From an uncultured Bacteroidales bacterium (lineage in GTDB: Bacteria > Bacteroidota > Bacteroidia > Bacteroidales > UBA932): 5,202 nucleotides of DNA. Below, piece by piece: positions 1 through 5,202 of the stretch. The stretch is from positions 1-5,202 of the forward strand of contig CAMHFA010000098.1 in the NCBI GenBank assembly GCA_946184255.1, written 5' to 3'. Positions within the stretch are counted from its first letter, which is position 1; each line of letters opens with the position of its first letter. The notes beneath the pieces were generated by a model. The model was not told where the DNA came from. It made no database searches and saw only the letters and a program-made list of their open reading frames with translations. Position numbers and translations under genes: made by a program.

Positions 1-662
1 GTGAGATGATGAAGTGCATCGACAAGCCTCGTGAGGACTACAAGCCGTTCGTTCCTAGGATTGTCTCCTTCGAGATAGCCAAGGAGTTCATCGGCGCTGT
101 CATCGGAAAGGGTGGAGAGACCATCCAGAAGATCCAGGCTGAGACTGGTGCTGTCATCAACATTGACGAGGTTGACGGAAAGGGTATCGTGGACATCGCT
201 ACCAACGATGCAGAGGCCATGCAGAAGGCTTACGATTGGATCAAGGGCATATGCGCTGTTCCCGAGGTCGGGCAGACCTATCATGGAAAGGTCGTCTCCA
301 TCCTCGAATTCGGTGCCTTTGTCGAGATACTTCCCGGCAAGGAAGGCCTTCTCCATGTTTCAGAAATTGCCTGGAACAAGACTGAGAACGTAGAGGATGT
401 CCTCGCGGTTGGACAGGAAGTCGATGTCAAGCTCCTTGAGATTGACCAGAAGACCGGCAAGATGAGGCTGTCCATGAGGGCCCTTCAGCCCAAACCGGAA
501 GGCTACGTCGAACCTACCCGTCGTCCCCGTCGTAACGGTGGTGAGCGCAGGCCTGGCGGCCCCGAGCGCCATGGCGAGCGCCGGTTCGGACAGAGGAACC
601 AGAATGCTCCCAAAGAGCAGTTCGATCAGGCTCCCAAGAACGACACCGAAGAGTACTTCTAG
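1..662 (+). CDS. pnp: Polynucleotide phosphorylase (PNPase), C-terminal part; 5' end outside the window
   Basis: PNPase is a trimeric, phosphate-dependent 3'-5' exoribonuclease of cytoplasmic RNA turnover. Only the last 219 residues are visible; the reading frame is open to the window edge (first full codon at base 3), so the ATG at base 6 is internal. Counting from that Met: a linker with the PNPase-like 'CIDKPREDYKPFVPRI', a KH domain at about 18-80 with its GKGG loop at 34-37, an S1 domain at about 88-160 (GQTYHGKVVSILEFGAFVE, then GKEGLLHVSEI), and a low-complexity tail at about 166-218 rich in Arg, Gly and Pro and ending acidic (TEEYF). The two RNase PH-like catalytic domains must lie upstream. 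The gene ends in tandem TAG TAG stops followed by a strong hairpin. The KH-S1 order and the sequence make the identification firm. Confidence 0.96.
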   Translation, partial: EMMKCIDKPREDYKPFVPRIVSFEIAKEFIGAVIGKGGETIQKIQAETGAVINIDEVDGKGIVDIATNDAEAMQKAYDWIKGICAVPEVGQTYHGKVVSILEFGAFVEILPGKEGLLHVSEIAWNKTENVEDVLAVGQEVDVKLLEIDQKTGKMRLSMRALQPKPEGYVEPTRRPRRNGGERRPGGPERHGERRFGQRNQNAPKEQFDQAPKNDTEEYF

Positions 663-679
663 TAGAAATGAATAGTATC

Positions 680-717
680 AAAAAAGCTGGCCTCGAAGAG
701 GTCAGCTTTTTTGTTTT
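680..717. terminator. Bidirectional intrinsic terminator between pnp and the CPBP protease gene
   Basis: A near-perfect hairpin: bases 680-694 pair with 698-712 around a 3-nt GAA loop, giving a 15-bp stem with one G-U wobble (690/702) when read on the plus strand. The stem has a GC-rich top and an A-run/T-run base, so it ends in six T on either strand; on the plus strand a further TTTT follows after one G. It starts 18 nt after the pnp stop and ends 7 nt from the stop of the minus-strand protease gene, so it can end transcripts from both convergent units. The structure is seen directly; termination in both directions is inferred. Confidence 0.9.
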
Positions 718-718
718 C

Positions 719-1660
719 CTACTCGGAAGTCTCTATTACATCGCAATTTCCTTGAGGATCTTGCAGGGGGATGGTCCTGAGGTATTGGATCAGGTACCAG
801 ACTGCGACTGCACTCACCACGAAGATGATGGCATATTCCCAGGCAGGCAAGACATCAACCAGGCTCTTGGCATCCGCCATATCTTCCGAACCGAACTTTC
901 CGGCCAGCACTGCCATCGTGTTGTTGGCGCAGTGCATCAGAATGGTGAGCTTTAGCGAACCTGTCCTGTAATAGACATAACCGAAAAGGCATCCGATAGC
1001 GAATGCTGTCACACCCTGCCAGACGTTGCCATGGATGGCGGCAAAGAAGATTGCTGAGATGACTATTGCAAGGGCAGGGCTCATGCCCCTCTCCCTTTCT
1101 CCTTCGGCCTTTATCTCATTCTTGTGCCGGTAGTTGAGCAAGCCTCTGAGGATAACACCCCTGCAGAGCCATTCCTCCAGGAGGGGAGCCATAATGCACA
1201 TGGTCACGAGATTGACCCATAGAGGGCCTTTCATCATCTCCTCCATCTGCTCCATTATCGAGCCCTCGGTGTCCGGAAGGTAATGGTTGGCCAGCTCCAG
1301 GATCATCCCCGCAGCCAAGACTCCTATTACAACTGCCACTGCCAGAAGGGGACCGCCCCATTTCCCGAAATGGTTGCTGTCAAGGGCATAGCCGGTGTCG
1401 AAAGCCATATTCCTGGAGCTTTTGATCCTTACGAACATGAACACCGTCAGGAACTGCATGGGATATAGGAAGAGCATCAGGTAATACATGGGGATGGAGT
1501 CCCCGAACATGAATGGCATGACAATCAGCCCCGCGAGGATCATTCCCACGAGGAACCATCCCAGAACGGCAAACAGACCGCCTACGTCAGGGGTGTACCA
1601 GGCGCATGTTGAAAACAGGTCGTAGTTTTTCTCGACCTTCCTTGGCTTAAAGAATGACAT
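719..1660 (-). CDS. CPBP-family intramembrane glutamic endopeptidase (Abi/CAAX prenyl protease 2-like)
   Basis: A 313-residue multi-pass membrane protein with all CPBP (Rce1/Abi) signature motifs: EExxxR at E162-R167 (EEWLCR), FxxxH at F206-H210 (FFAAIH), and HxxxN at H243-N247 (HCANN). In Rce1-type enzymes the motif-1 glutamate and the two histidines form the active site. Hydrophobic stretches at about 27-50, 56-78, 103-123, 147-160, 195-213, 215-232 and 273-295 suggest seven or eight membrane spans, with the catalytic motifs inside the membrane. A highly charged loop (about 178-191) separates motifs 1 and 2. The start ATG lies 9 nt after the stop of the nucleotidyltransferase gene, so it is probably the second gene of that operon. 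Bacterial CPBP proteins act in peptide maturation, bacteriocin immunity or protein processing, but most have no known substrate; none can be assigned here. Eukaryote-like CAAX processing is not implied. Confidence 0.92.
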   Translation of the reverse strand: MSFFKPRKVEKNYDLFSTCAWYTPDVGGLFAVLGWFLVGMILAGLIVMPFMFGDSIPMYYLMLFLYPMQFLTVFMFVRIKSSRNMAFDTGYALDSNHFGKWGGPLLAVAVVIGVLAAGMILELANHYLPDTEGSIMEQMEEMMKGPLWVNLVTMCIMAPLLEEWLCRGVILRGLLNYRHKNEIKAEGERERGMSPALAIVISAIFFAAIHGNVWQGVTAFAIGCLFGYVYYRTGSLKLTILMHCANNTMAVLAGKFGSEDMADAKSLVDVLPAWEYAIIFVVSAVAVWYLIQYLRTIPLQDPQGNCDVIETSE

Positions 1661-1669
1661 TTCTTCAGG

Positions 1670-2608
1670 TTATTTCTTCCAGAGAGGAGTGGGATAGACA
1701 CCCTTGTCGGCAAGTTCCTGGAACTTGGCAACGACACCCGGGCGGTCTTCCTTGTAAGTGACTCCGAACCAGCGGGAATCTGTGGAGAGCACCTCGCACT
1801 TGTAGCCGTTGTCCTTGATCATGTTGTCAACGGCGTAAGGGATGTAGTATTCCTTCTTGAGTTCGTTCATGTTCTCTTCAAGGAACTTTTCGAAGATTTC
1901 AGCGCTGAGGTCGAAGTAGTCGGGAGTGAATCCCCACATATTCATGGAGCAAAGGGCCTTTCCGTCAACCTCCACATGGACGTCTCCGTTCACGGTGTTG
2001 TCTCCATAGACCTTTCCGTCCTCTTCCTTTCCGACATTGACATGCTCGGCAACTCCGGTGAGATGCTTTTCGGAATCATAGTAGCAGATACCGCGGGAAA
2101 CCTTTCCGTTCTCGGACAGGGTGTTGTCAAGTTCGAAGCCTACGATGCTGCAGACTCCGGTCTTGCCTTCATGGGCGCGGAGCCAGTCACCGAGGATCCT
2201 GAAGGAATCCTTTCCGTAGTAGTCGTCACCGTTGATAACTGCGAAGGGTTCGTTGATGACGTCCTTTGCCATCAGTACGGCATGTGCGGTACCCCAAGGC
2301 TTCTGCCTCTCGGGATTGAGGGTGAACCTGGCGGGGATCTTGTTGAGCTCCTGGATCACAAAGTCGAATTCGAGCGGAGTGCCGTCTGGACACAGAATTC
2401 CGGAATACTTGTTCTTCACGGTCTCCTTGAACTGCTCGAGGAAATACTCCCTGACGATATAGACGACCTTGCCGAAACCGGCATTGACTGCGTCATAGAT
2501 AGAATAGTCGATAATGGTCTCGCCGCTGGGGCCGAGTCCGTCCATTTGCTTGAGTCCGCCGTAGCGGCTACCCATTCCTGCTGCCAGGACAAGAAGTGTT
2601 GGTTTCAT
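1670..2608 (-). CDS. Nucleotidyltransferase family protein (sugar-phosphate nucleotidylyltransferase fold), specificity unknown
   Basis: A 312-residue cytoplasmic protein with the NTP-transferase Rossmann-like fold. The N-terminal nucleotide-binding signature is LAAGMGSRYGGLKQ (residues 8-21); PWGTAHAV (105-111) fits the base/sugar-recognition segment, and INGDDYY (126-131) supplies the acidic residues that usually bind Mg2+. Enzymes of this fold join NTP and a sugar- or alcohol-phosphate to give an NDP-activated product and pyrophosphate. It lacks the C-terminal left-handed beta-helix acyltransferase domain of GlmU, and its C-terminal half (GFTPDYF at 226-232, SRWFGVTYKEDRPGV at 278-292) does not match RmlA or GalU closely by eye, so the substrate is left open. 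Start choice: a TTG at 2614 would add two residues, but the ATG at 2608 gives MKPTLLVLAAGMGS, the usual beginning for the fold. It is the first gene of a minus-strand operon with the CPBP protease and is transcribed divergently from the ftsB-like gene. Confidence 0.9.
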   Translation of the reverse strand: MKPTLLVLAAGMGSRYGGLKQMDGLGPSGETIIDYSIYDAVNAGFGKVVYIVREYFLEQFKETVKNKYSGILCPDGTPLEFDFVIQELNKIPARFTLNPERQKPWGTAHAVLMAKDVINEPFAVINGDDYYGKDSFRILGDWLRAHEGKTGVCSIVGFELDNTLSENGKVSRGICYYDSEKHLTGVAEHVNVGKEEDGKVYGDNTVNGDVHVEVDGKALCSMNMWGFTPDYFDLSAEIFEKFLEENMNELKKEYYIPYAVDNMIKDNGYKCEVLSTDSRWFGVTYKEDRPGVVAKFQELADKGVYPTPLWKK

Positions 2609-2652
2609 ATTCAAGAATTATTTAATTTGATTAGTCATGCGGTCTTATTCTA

Positions 2653-2660
2653 CAAAAATA
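2653..2660 (-). promoter_or_regulatory. Putative Bacteroidota -7 box for the nucleotidyltransferase-protease operon
   Basis: On the minus strand bases 2660-2653 read TATTTTTG, an exact TAnnTTTG match. Transcription would start near 2647, giving a leader of about 40 nt before the ATG at 2608. A weak -33 candidate (CTTG on the minus strand, bases 2687-2684) lies 23 nt upstream, slightly farther than usual. If real, this promoter serves both the nucleotidyltransferase and the protease genes. Confidence 0.55.
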
Positions 2661-2662
2661 AT

Positions 2663-2670
2663 TATTTTTG
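2663..2670 (+). promoter_or_regulatory. Putative Bacteroidota -7 box for the ftsB/divIC-like gene
   Basis: TATTTTTG matches the Bacteroidota primary sigma -7 consensus TAnnTTTG exactly. Transcription would start at about 2675-2677, leaving a leader of roughly 17 nt before the ATG at 2693. No convincing TTTG/TTG -33 element is seen at the expected distance (about 2639-2645 reads GCGGTCTT), so the assignment rests on the -7 match and the position. Confidence 0.55.
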
Positions 2671-2692
2671 CATTAATATCCTTCAAGTCAAT

Positions 2693-3016
2693 ATGGGAAA
2701 GTTCAGGGACATCTGGAACAGGGACAATGACGGCAAGAACGCAGAAAAACGTTCATTCATACGTTATGCCATCGTTGCCACTGTGATCTTCCTGATTCTC
2801 GTTGGTTTCGTCAACCAGAACAACATCGTCCGCTGGGTCAGGGCCGGCGCTGAGATCCGCCGCCAGGACAGGCTTATCGAGAAGTATCGAAAGGAGATCA
2901 AGGATATGGATAACCAGATCCACGGGCTTACCACTAACAAGGATTCCCTGGAACAATATGCCCGGGAGAATTTCGGTTTTACTGAGCCTGGGGAGGATGT
3001 CTATCGTACAGACTAG
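2693..3016 (+). CDS. FtsB/DivIC-like septum formation initiator family protein
   Basis: A 107-residue bitopic membrane protein of the FtsB/DivIC type. A short basic cytoplasmic N-terminus (1-23, ending EKRSFIR) is followed by one membrane helix (about 24-41, YAIVATVIFLILVGFV), a charged region likely to form a coiled coil (about 50-80, heptad-like RRQDRLIEKYRKEIKDMDNQI), and a C-terminal motif, LEQYARENFGFTEPGEDVYR (86-105), typical of the family. Such proteins form a periplasmic coiled coil with FtsL and FtsQ-type partners in the divisome that activates septal peptidoglycan synthesis. The frame stays open far upstream, but the ATG at 2693 gives the family's normal length and lies just after the promoter box. 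Its TAG stop overlaps the purB stop within a shared CTAG. FtsB versus DivIC naming cannot be settled here. Confidence 0.9.
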   Translation: MGKFRDIWNRDNDGKNAEKRSFIRYAIVATVIFLILVGFVNQNNIVRWVRAGAEIRRQDRLIEKYRKEIKDMDNQIHGLTTNKDSLEQYARENFGFTEPGEDVYRTD

Positions 3017-4377
3017 ATTCCCGTGTAGGTCCAAGGACTGATTGCCCTCATTTCTTCCTTTACGCTTTCGCTCACATCAAGGGTTTCGATGAAACCTGCT
3101 ATGGTCTTTTCATCGATTGCTGCACCGGTACGCGTGAGGGCCTTCAATGTCTCATACGGGTTGGGATAGCCTTCCCGGCGCAGGATAGTCTGAAGTGCTT
3201 CGGCTACCACTGCCCAGTTGCGGTGAAGGTCGGCATCTATGGCTTCTTTGTTGAGGATGAGCTTTCCAAGTCCCTTCTTCAATGAAGCCAGGGCTATCAT
3301 CCCATGGGCGACAGGCACCCCTATGTTCCTCTGTACCGTGGAGTCTGTAAGATCTCTCTGGAGCCGTGAAATGGGAAGTTTCATGGACAGGAAGGTCAGG
3401 ACCGCATTAGCCATCCCGAGGTTGCCCTCAGCATTTTCGAAGTCTATGGGATTAACCTTGTGTGGCATTGCCGAGGAGCCAACTTCTCCCTTCACAACCT
3501 TCTGGTGGAAGTATTCCATGGAAATATATGTCCAGATGTCCCGGCAGAGGTCGATCAAAATGGTGTTCTGACGGCGGAGGCAGTCAAAGATCGCTGCCAG
3601 GTTGTCATAATGGTCGATCTGGGTGGTCGGGAATGACCGCTGGAGACCGAGTGAAGACACGAACTTGAAAGCGAAGCTGTTCCATTCGATGTCGGGATAG
3701 GCCACTTTGTGGGCGTTCATATTGCCGGTAGCTCCTCCGAACTTGGCCGGGTAGGAGAGACCTTCAAACTGGCGCAATTGTTCCTCGAGACGGGCTACGA
3801 AGACCTGGATTTCCTTTCCAAGGCGTGTAGGGGTGGCAGGCTGGCCATGGGTCTTGGCCAGCATGGGGATGTCCTTCCATTCCTCAGCATCGGCGGTGAG
3901 GATTGAAACTATCTCCTTGAGAGCGGGAATATATTCATTCTCAAGGGCATCCTTGAGCATAAGGGGCTGTGCGGTGTTGTTTATGTCCTGGGAGGTAAGC
4001 CCAAAGTGGATGAACTCCTTCCATGCAGAGAGGCCAAGTCCGTCGAACTTCTCCTTGAGGTAGTACTCGACTGCCTTGACATCATGGTTGGTGGTTTTCT
4101 CGATTTCCTTGACCCTTGATGCATCCTCCGGGGTCATACCGGTGTAAAGGGACCTAAGGGAGGAGAACAGATCCTCCTTGCTCTTCCCCGTGCCTTCTCC
4201 GAACCCTGAAAGACCGGCAAGGGGAATCCCGCACAGGGCGATGAAATATTCAACTTCCACCTTGGTCCTGTAGCGGATAAGGGCATATTCGCTGAAATAC
4301 TCCCTCAAAGAGGCAGTCTTGGAGGCGTATCTTCCGTCAACCGGGGAGACTGCGGTAAGTGAATCAAGTCCTGTCAT
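3013..4377 (-). CDS. purB: Adenylosuccinate lyase
   Basis: A 454-residue, full-length member of the fumarase/aspartase superfamily and close in length to E. coli PurB. It makes fumarate twice in purine synthesis: from SAICAR to AICAR, and from adenylosuccinate to AMP. It acts as a cytoplasmic homotetramer with composite active sites. Visible signatures are SPVDGRYASKT (11-21), the TTNHDVKAVEYYLK segment (95-108), HFGLTSQDINNTA (124-136), KTHGQPATPT (175-184) with the probable general acid His177, and the superfamily loop GSSAMPHKVNPIDFENAEGN (300-319) holding the catalytic Ser (S301/S302) plus K307 and N309. No key residue is missing. The ATG lies 6 nt after the stop of the DoxX-like gene, suggesting co-transcription and perhaps translational coupling. 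No promoter or purine-type riboswitch is seen in the gap, so its promoter should lie upstream of the window edge or inside the preceding gene. Confidence 0.98.
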   Translation of the reverse strand: MTGLDSLTAVSPVDGRYASKTASLREYFSEYALIRYRTKVEVEYFIALCGIPLAGLSGFGEGTGKSKEDLFSSLRSLYTGMTPEDASRVKEIEKTTNHDVKAVEYYLKEKFDGLGLSAWKEFIHFGLTSQDINNTAQPLMLKDALENEYIPALKEIVSILTADAEEWKDIPMLAKTHGQPATPTRLGKEIQVFVARLEEQLRQFEGLSYPAKFGGATGNMNAHKVAYPDIEWNSFAFKFVSSLGLQRSFPTTQIDHYDNLAAIFDCLRRQNTILIDLCRDIWTYISMEYFHQKVVKGEVGSSAMPHKVNPIDFENAEGNLGMANAVLTFLSMKLPISRLQRDLTDSTVQRNIGVPVAHGMIALASLKKGLGKLILNKEAIDADLHRNWAVVAEALQTILRREGYPNPYETLKALTRTGAAIDEKTIAGFIETLDVSESVKEEMRAISPWTYTGI

Positions 4378-4383
4378 GGCAAT

Positions 4384-5202
4384 CTAGATCAACAACAGCA
4401 AAGCGAATGAATATAACAAGAATCCCTGGAAGCGAAGCCTGCCTTTAGTACTGGTCTTGAGCATTGCTTCGGTTGGGTCATAACCTGTCATGGCGAGAAT
4501 CTCGTCATCAGAGGGAAGTTTGGACAGAGGGAACTTCTCGATCAGTTCCCCGTCATTGAACCAGGTCGCACCTCCGTTGGACCGGTTCAGGCTCAGGAGG
4601 GTTTTCCTGTCAGCAAAGAAGGTGGAAGGAATGAGGTCCTTCCTGACCGATGGTACTATAACTTCCAGGCTGTCCAGCATCTGCTTGGTACCTGATACGA
4701 GGATCAGGGGAGTGAAACCGGCGGCACGGGCTCCCTCTGTCGACTGGGCTATCTTTGTCCAAGCGTCACCCTTCAGGCCCTGGGCGTCATAGACGGACAT
4801 GACCAGGACATTCCCGGAGGTTGCCATCTCGTCCCTGTAGGTCCCCGTGGAATCGGAGAAAGACAGGATCGGAGTGTTGTCCTTCAATTCCGGTCCATCC
4901 ATCCTTATGGTCTCGGTACGGACGAAGGTCCATGTGGAATCCGGAAGCTTGTCGAGGGTGAAGGCTCCTTCCTGGCCGTTTTTCTCGTAGATGAAAGTGG
5001 AGACGAACCTGTCTTCAGATTCTCCGTCACCCTGGTTTCCGGCAGAATAAAGGTCGCTGCCCGGAGTGAAGGATGTGTAATCCACAAGAGGAATGGAAGA
5101 GAGGGAGTACAATGTGAAAGCCACAAGTGAAGCTGCGACTATCCCGAATGAGACATATTTCCTTTTCCTGCTCTCACCCAGGTCATTCAGCGGAATGAAG
5201 GC
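4384..5202 (-). CDS. DoxX/BT_3928-like membrane protein with C-terminal thioredoxin-like domain; N-terminus outside the window
   Basis: The frame is open to the window edge, giving 272 visible residues; a GTG at 5124 lies inside a membrane helix and is not a credible start. Visible parts: a basic loop (ESRKRK, 10-15), a membrane helix (about 16-36), then an exported region with DYTSFTPGSDLY (41-52) and STFIYEKNGQEGAFTLDKL followed by PDSTWTFV (68-94). These resemble, from memory, Bacteroides BT_3928-type proteins, whose N-terminus is a DoxX-like four-helix membrane domain. Residues about 110-235 (NVLVMSVYDAQG, then LIPSTFFADRKTLLSLNRSNGG and WFNDGELIEKF) look thioredoxin-like, but the visible part has no cysteine, so no CxxC active site. 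It ends in a short hydrophobic segment (about 258-272, GFLLYSFALLLLI) right at the stop. The role is unknown; an envelope redox or scaffold function is only a guess. The purB ATG follows after 6 nt. Confidence 0.75.
   Translation of the reverse strand, partial: AFIPLNDLGESRKRKYVSFGIVAASLVAFTLYSLSSIPLVDYTSFTPGSDLYSAGNQGDGESEDRFVSTFIYEKNGQEGAFTLDKLPDSTWTFVRTETIRMDGPELKDNTPILSFSDSTGTYRDEMATSGNVLVMSVYDAQGLKGDAWTKIAQSTEGARAAGFTPLILVSGTKQMLDSLEVIVPSVRKDLIPSTFFADRKTLLSLNRSNGGATWFNDGELIEKFPLSKLPSDDEILAMTGYDPTEAMLKTSTKGRLRFQGFLLYSFALLLLI

Larger units (their letters stand above)
2653..2670. repeat. Perfect 18-bp AT-rich palindrome in the divergent promoter region
   Basis: The sequence CAAAAATAATTATTTTTG equals its own reverse complement, with its centre between bases 2661 and 2662. 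Each half ends in TTTTTG on one strand, so the palindrome carries a TAnnTTTG box pointing outward on each side. It may be simply two back-to-back promoter boxes, or may also be a binding site for a dimeric regulator; the sequence alone does not separate these. Confidence 0.85.

Noticed and set aside
668..955. Plus-strand 95-residue open frame after pnp
   Set aside because: It begins in the terminator hairpin and runs antisense to the CPBP protease gene; its composition is not protein-like and it lies downstream of a terminator.
719..1660. CPBP protease as an abortive-infection or bacteriocin-immunity gene, hinting at a defence island
   Set aside because: The 'Abi' family name alone is not evidence; the neighbours are housekeeping genes and no toxin, bacteriocin, phage or mobile gene is present.
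2609..2614. TTG start at 2614 for the nucleotidyltransferase
   Set aside because: It adds only Met-Asn before MKPTLLVLAAG; the ATG two codons later is a stronger start and fits the fold's usual N-terminus.
1976..2692. Long open frame upstream of and continuous with the ftsB-like gene, giving a possible 346-residue fusion protein
   Set aside because: The upstream part is antisense to the well-supported nucleotidyltransferase gene, resembles no family, and reads through the promoter region. FtsB/DivIC-type proteins are about 100 residues, which the ATG at 2693 gives.
4378..4383. Purine riboswitch or PurR-type site ahead of purB
   Set aside because: The gap is only 6 nt and the preceding sequence is coding.
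5122..5124. GTG at 5124 as the start of the DoxX-like gene
   Set aside because: It would begin in the middle of a membrane helix, and the frame is open with sensible protein sequence to the window edge, so the gene is partial.

Overview
The window looks like an ordinary chromosomal housekeeping segment from a member of the Bacteroidota, probably Bacteroidales. Three things point there: the PNPase and FtsB/DivIC-like proteins read like Bacteroidales homologues, there is a partial gene resembling the Bacteroides 'BT_3928' DoxX-type membrane proteins, and the promoter-like boxes match the Bacteroidota -7 consensus TAnnTTTG rather than TATAAT. Starts lack strong Shine-Dalgarno sequences, as is common in this phylum. 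Base composition looks near 50% GC by eye, which would suit several gut or rumen lineages; genus cannot be set. Coding density is very high: the only gaps are about 56 bp (663-718), 9 bp (1661-1669), 84 bp (2609-2692) and 6 bp (4378-4383).

Layout: (1) 1-662, plus strand, is the 3' end of polynucleotide phosphorylase (KH and S1 RNA-binding domains and an Arg/Gly-rich tail). (2) 680-717 is a strong hairpin terminator shared by pnp and the convergent minus-strand operon. (3) 719-2608, minus strand, is a two-gene operon: a sugar-phosphate-type nucleotidyltransferase of unknown specificity followed by a CPBP-family intramembrane protease. (4) 2609-2692 is a divergent promoter region centred on a perfect 18-bp palindrome whose two halves each carry a TAnnTTTG box. 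(5) 2693-3016, plus strand, is a small FtsB/DivIC-like septum formation protein. (6) 3013-5202, minus strand, holds adenylosuccinate lyase (purB), preceded 6 nt upstream by a DoxX/BT_3928-like membrane protein that runs off the window end.

The genes cover RNA turnover (pnp), purine synthesis (purB), cell division (ftsB/divIC-like) and probable envelope or sugar-nucleotide functions (nucleotidyltransferase, CPBP protease, DoxX-like protein). Nothing resembles a phage, a transposon, CRISPR or a defence island, and I do not see a new multi-gene system. The points most worth a second look are architectural: the palindromic back-to-back promoter, the shared CTAG stop of ftsB-like and purB with no room for a terminator, the pairing of an uncharacterised nucleotidyltransferase with a CPBP protease, and a cysteine-free thioredoxin-like domain on the DoxX-like protein.
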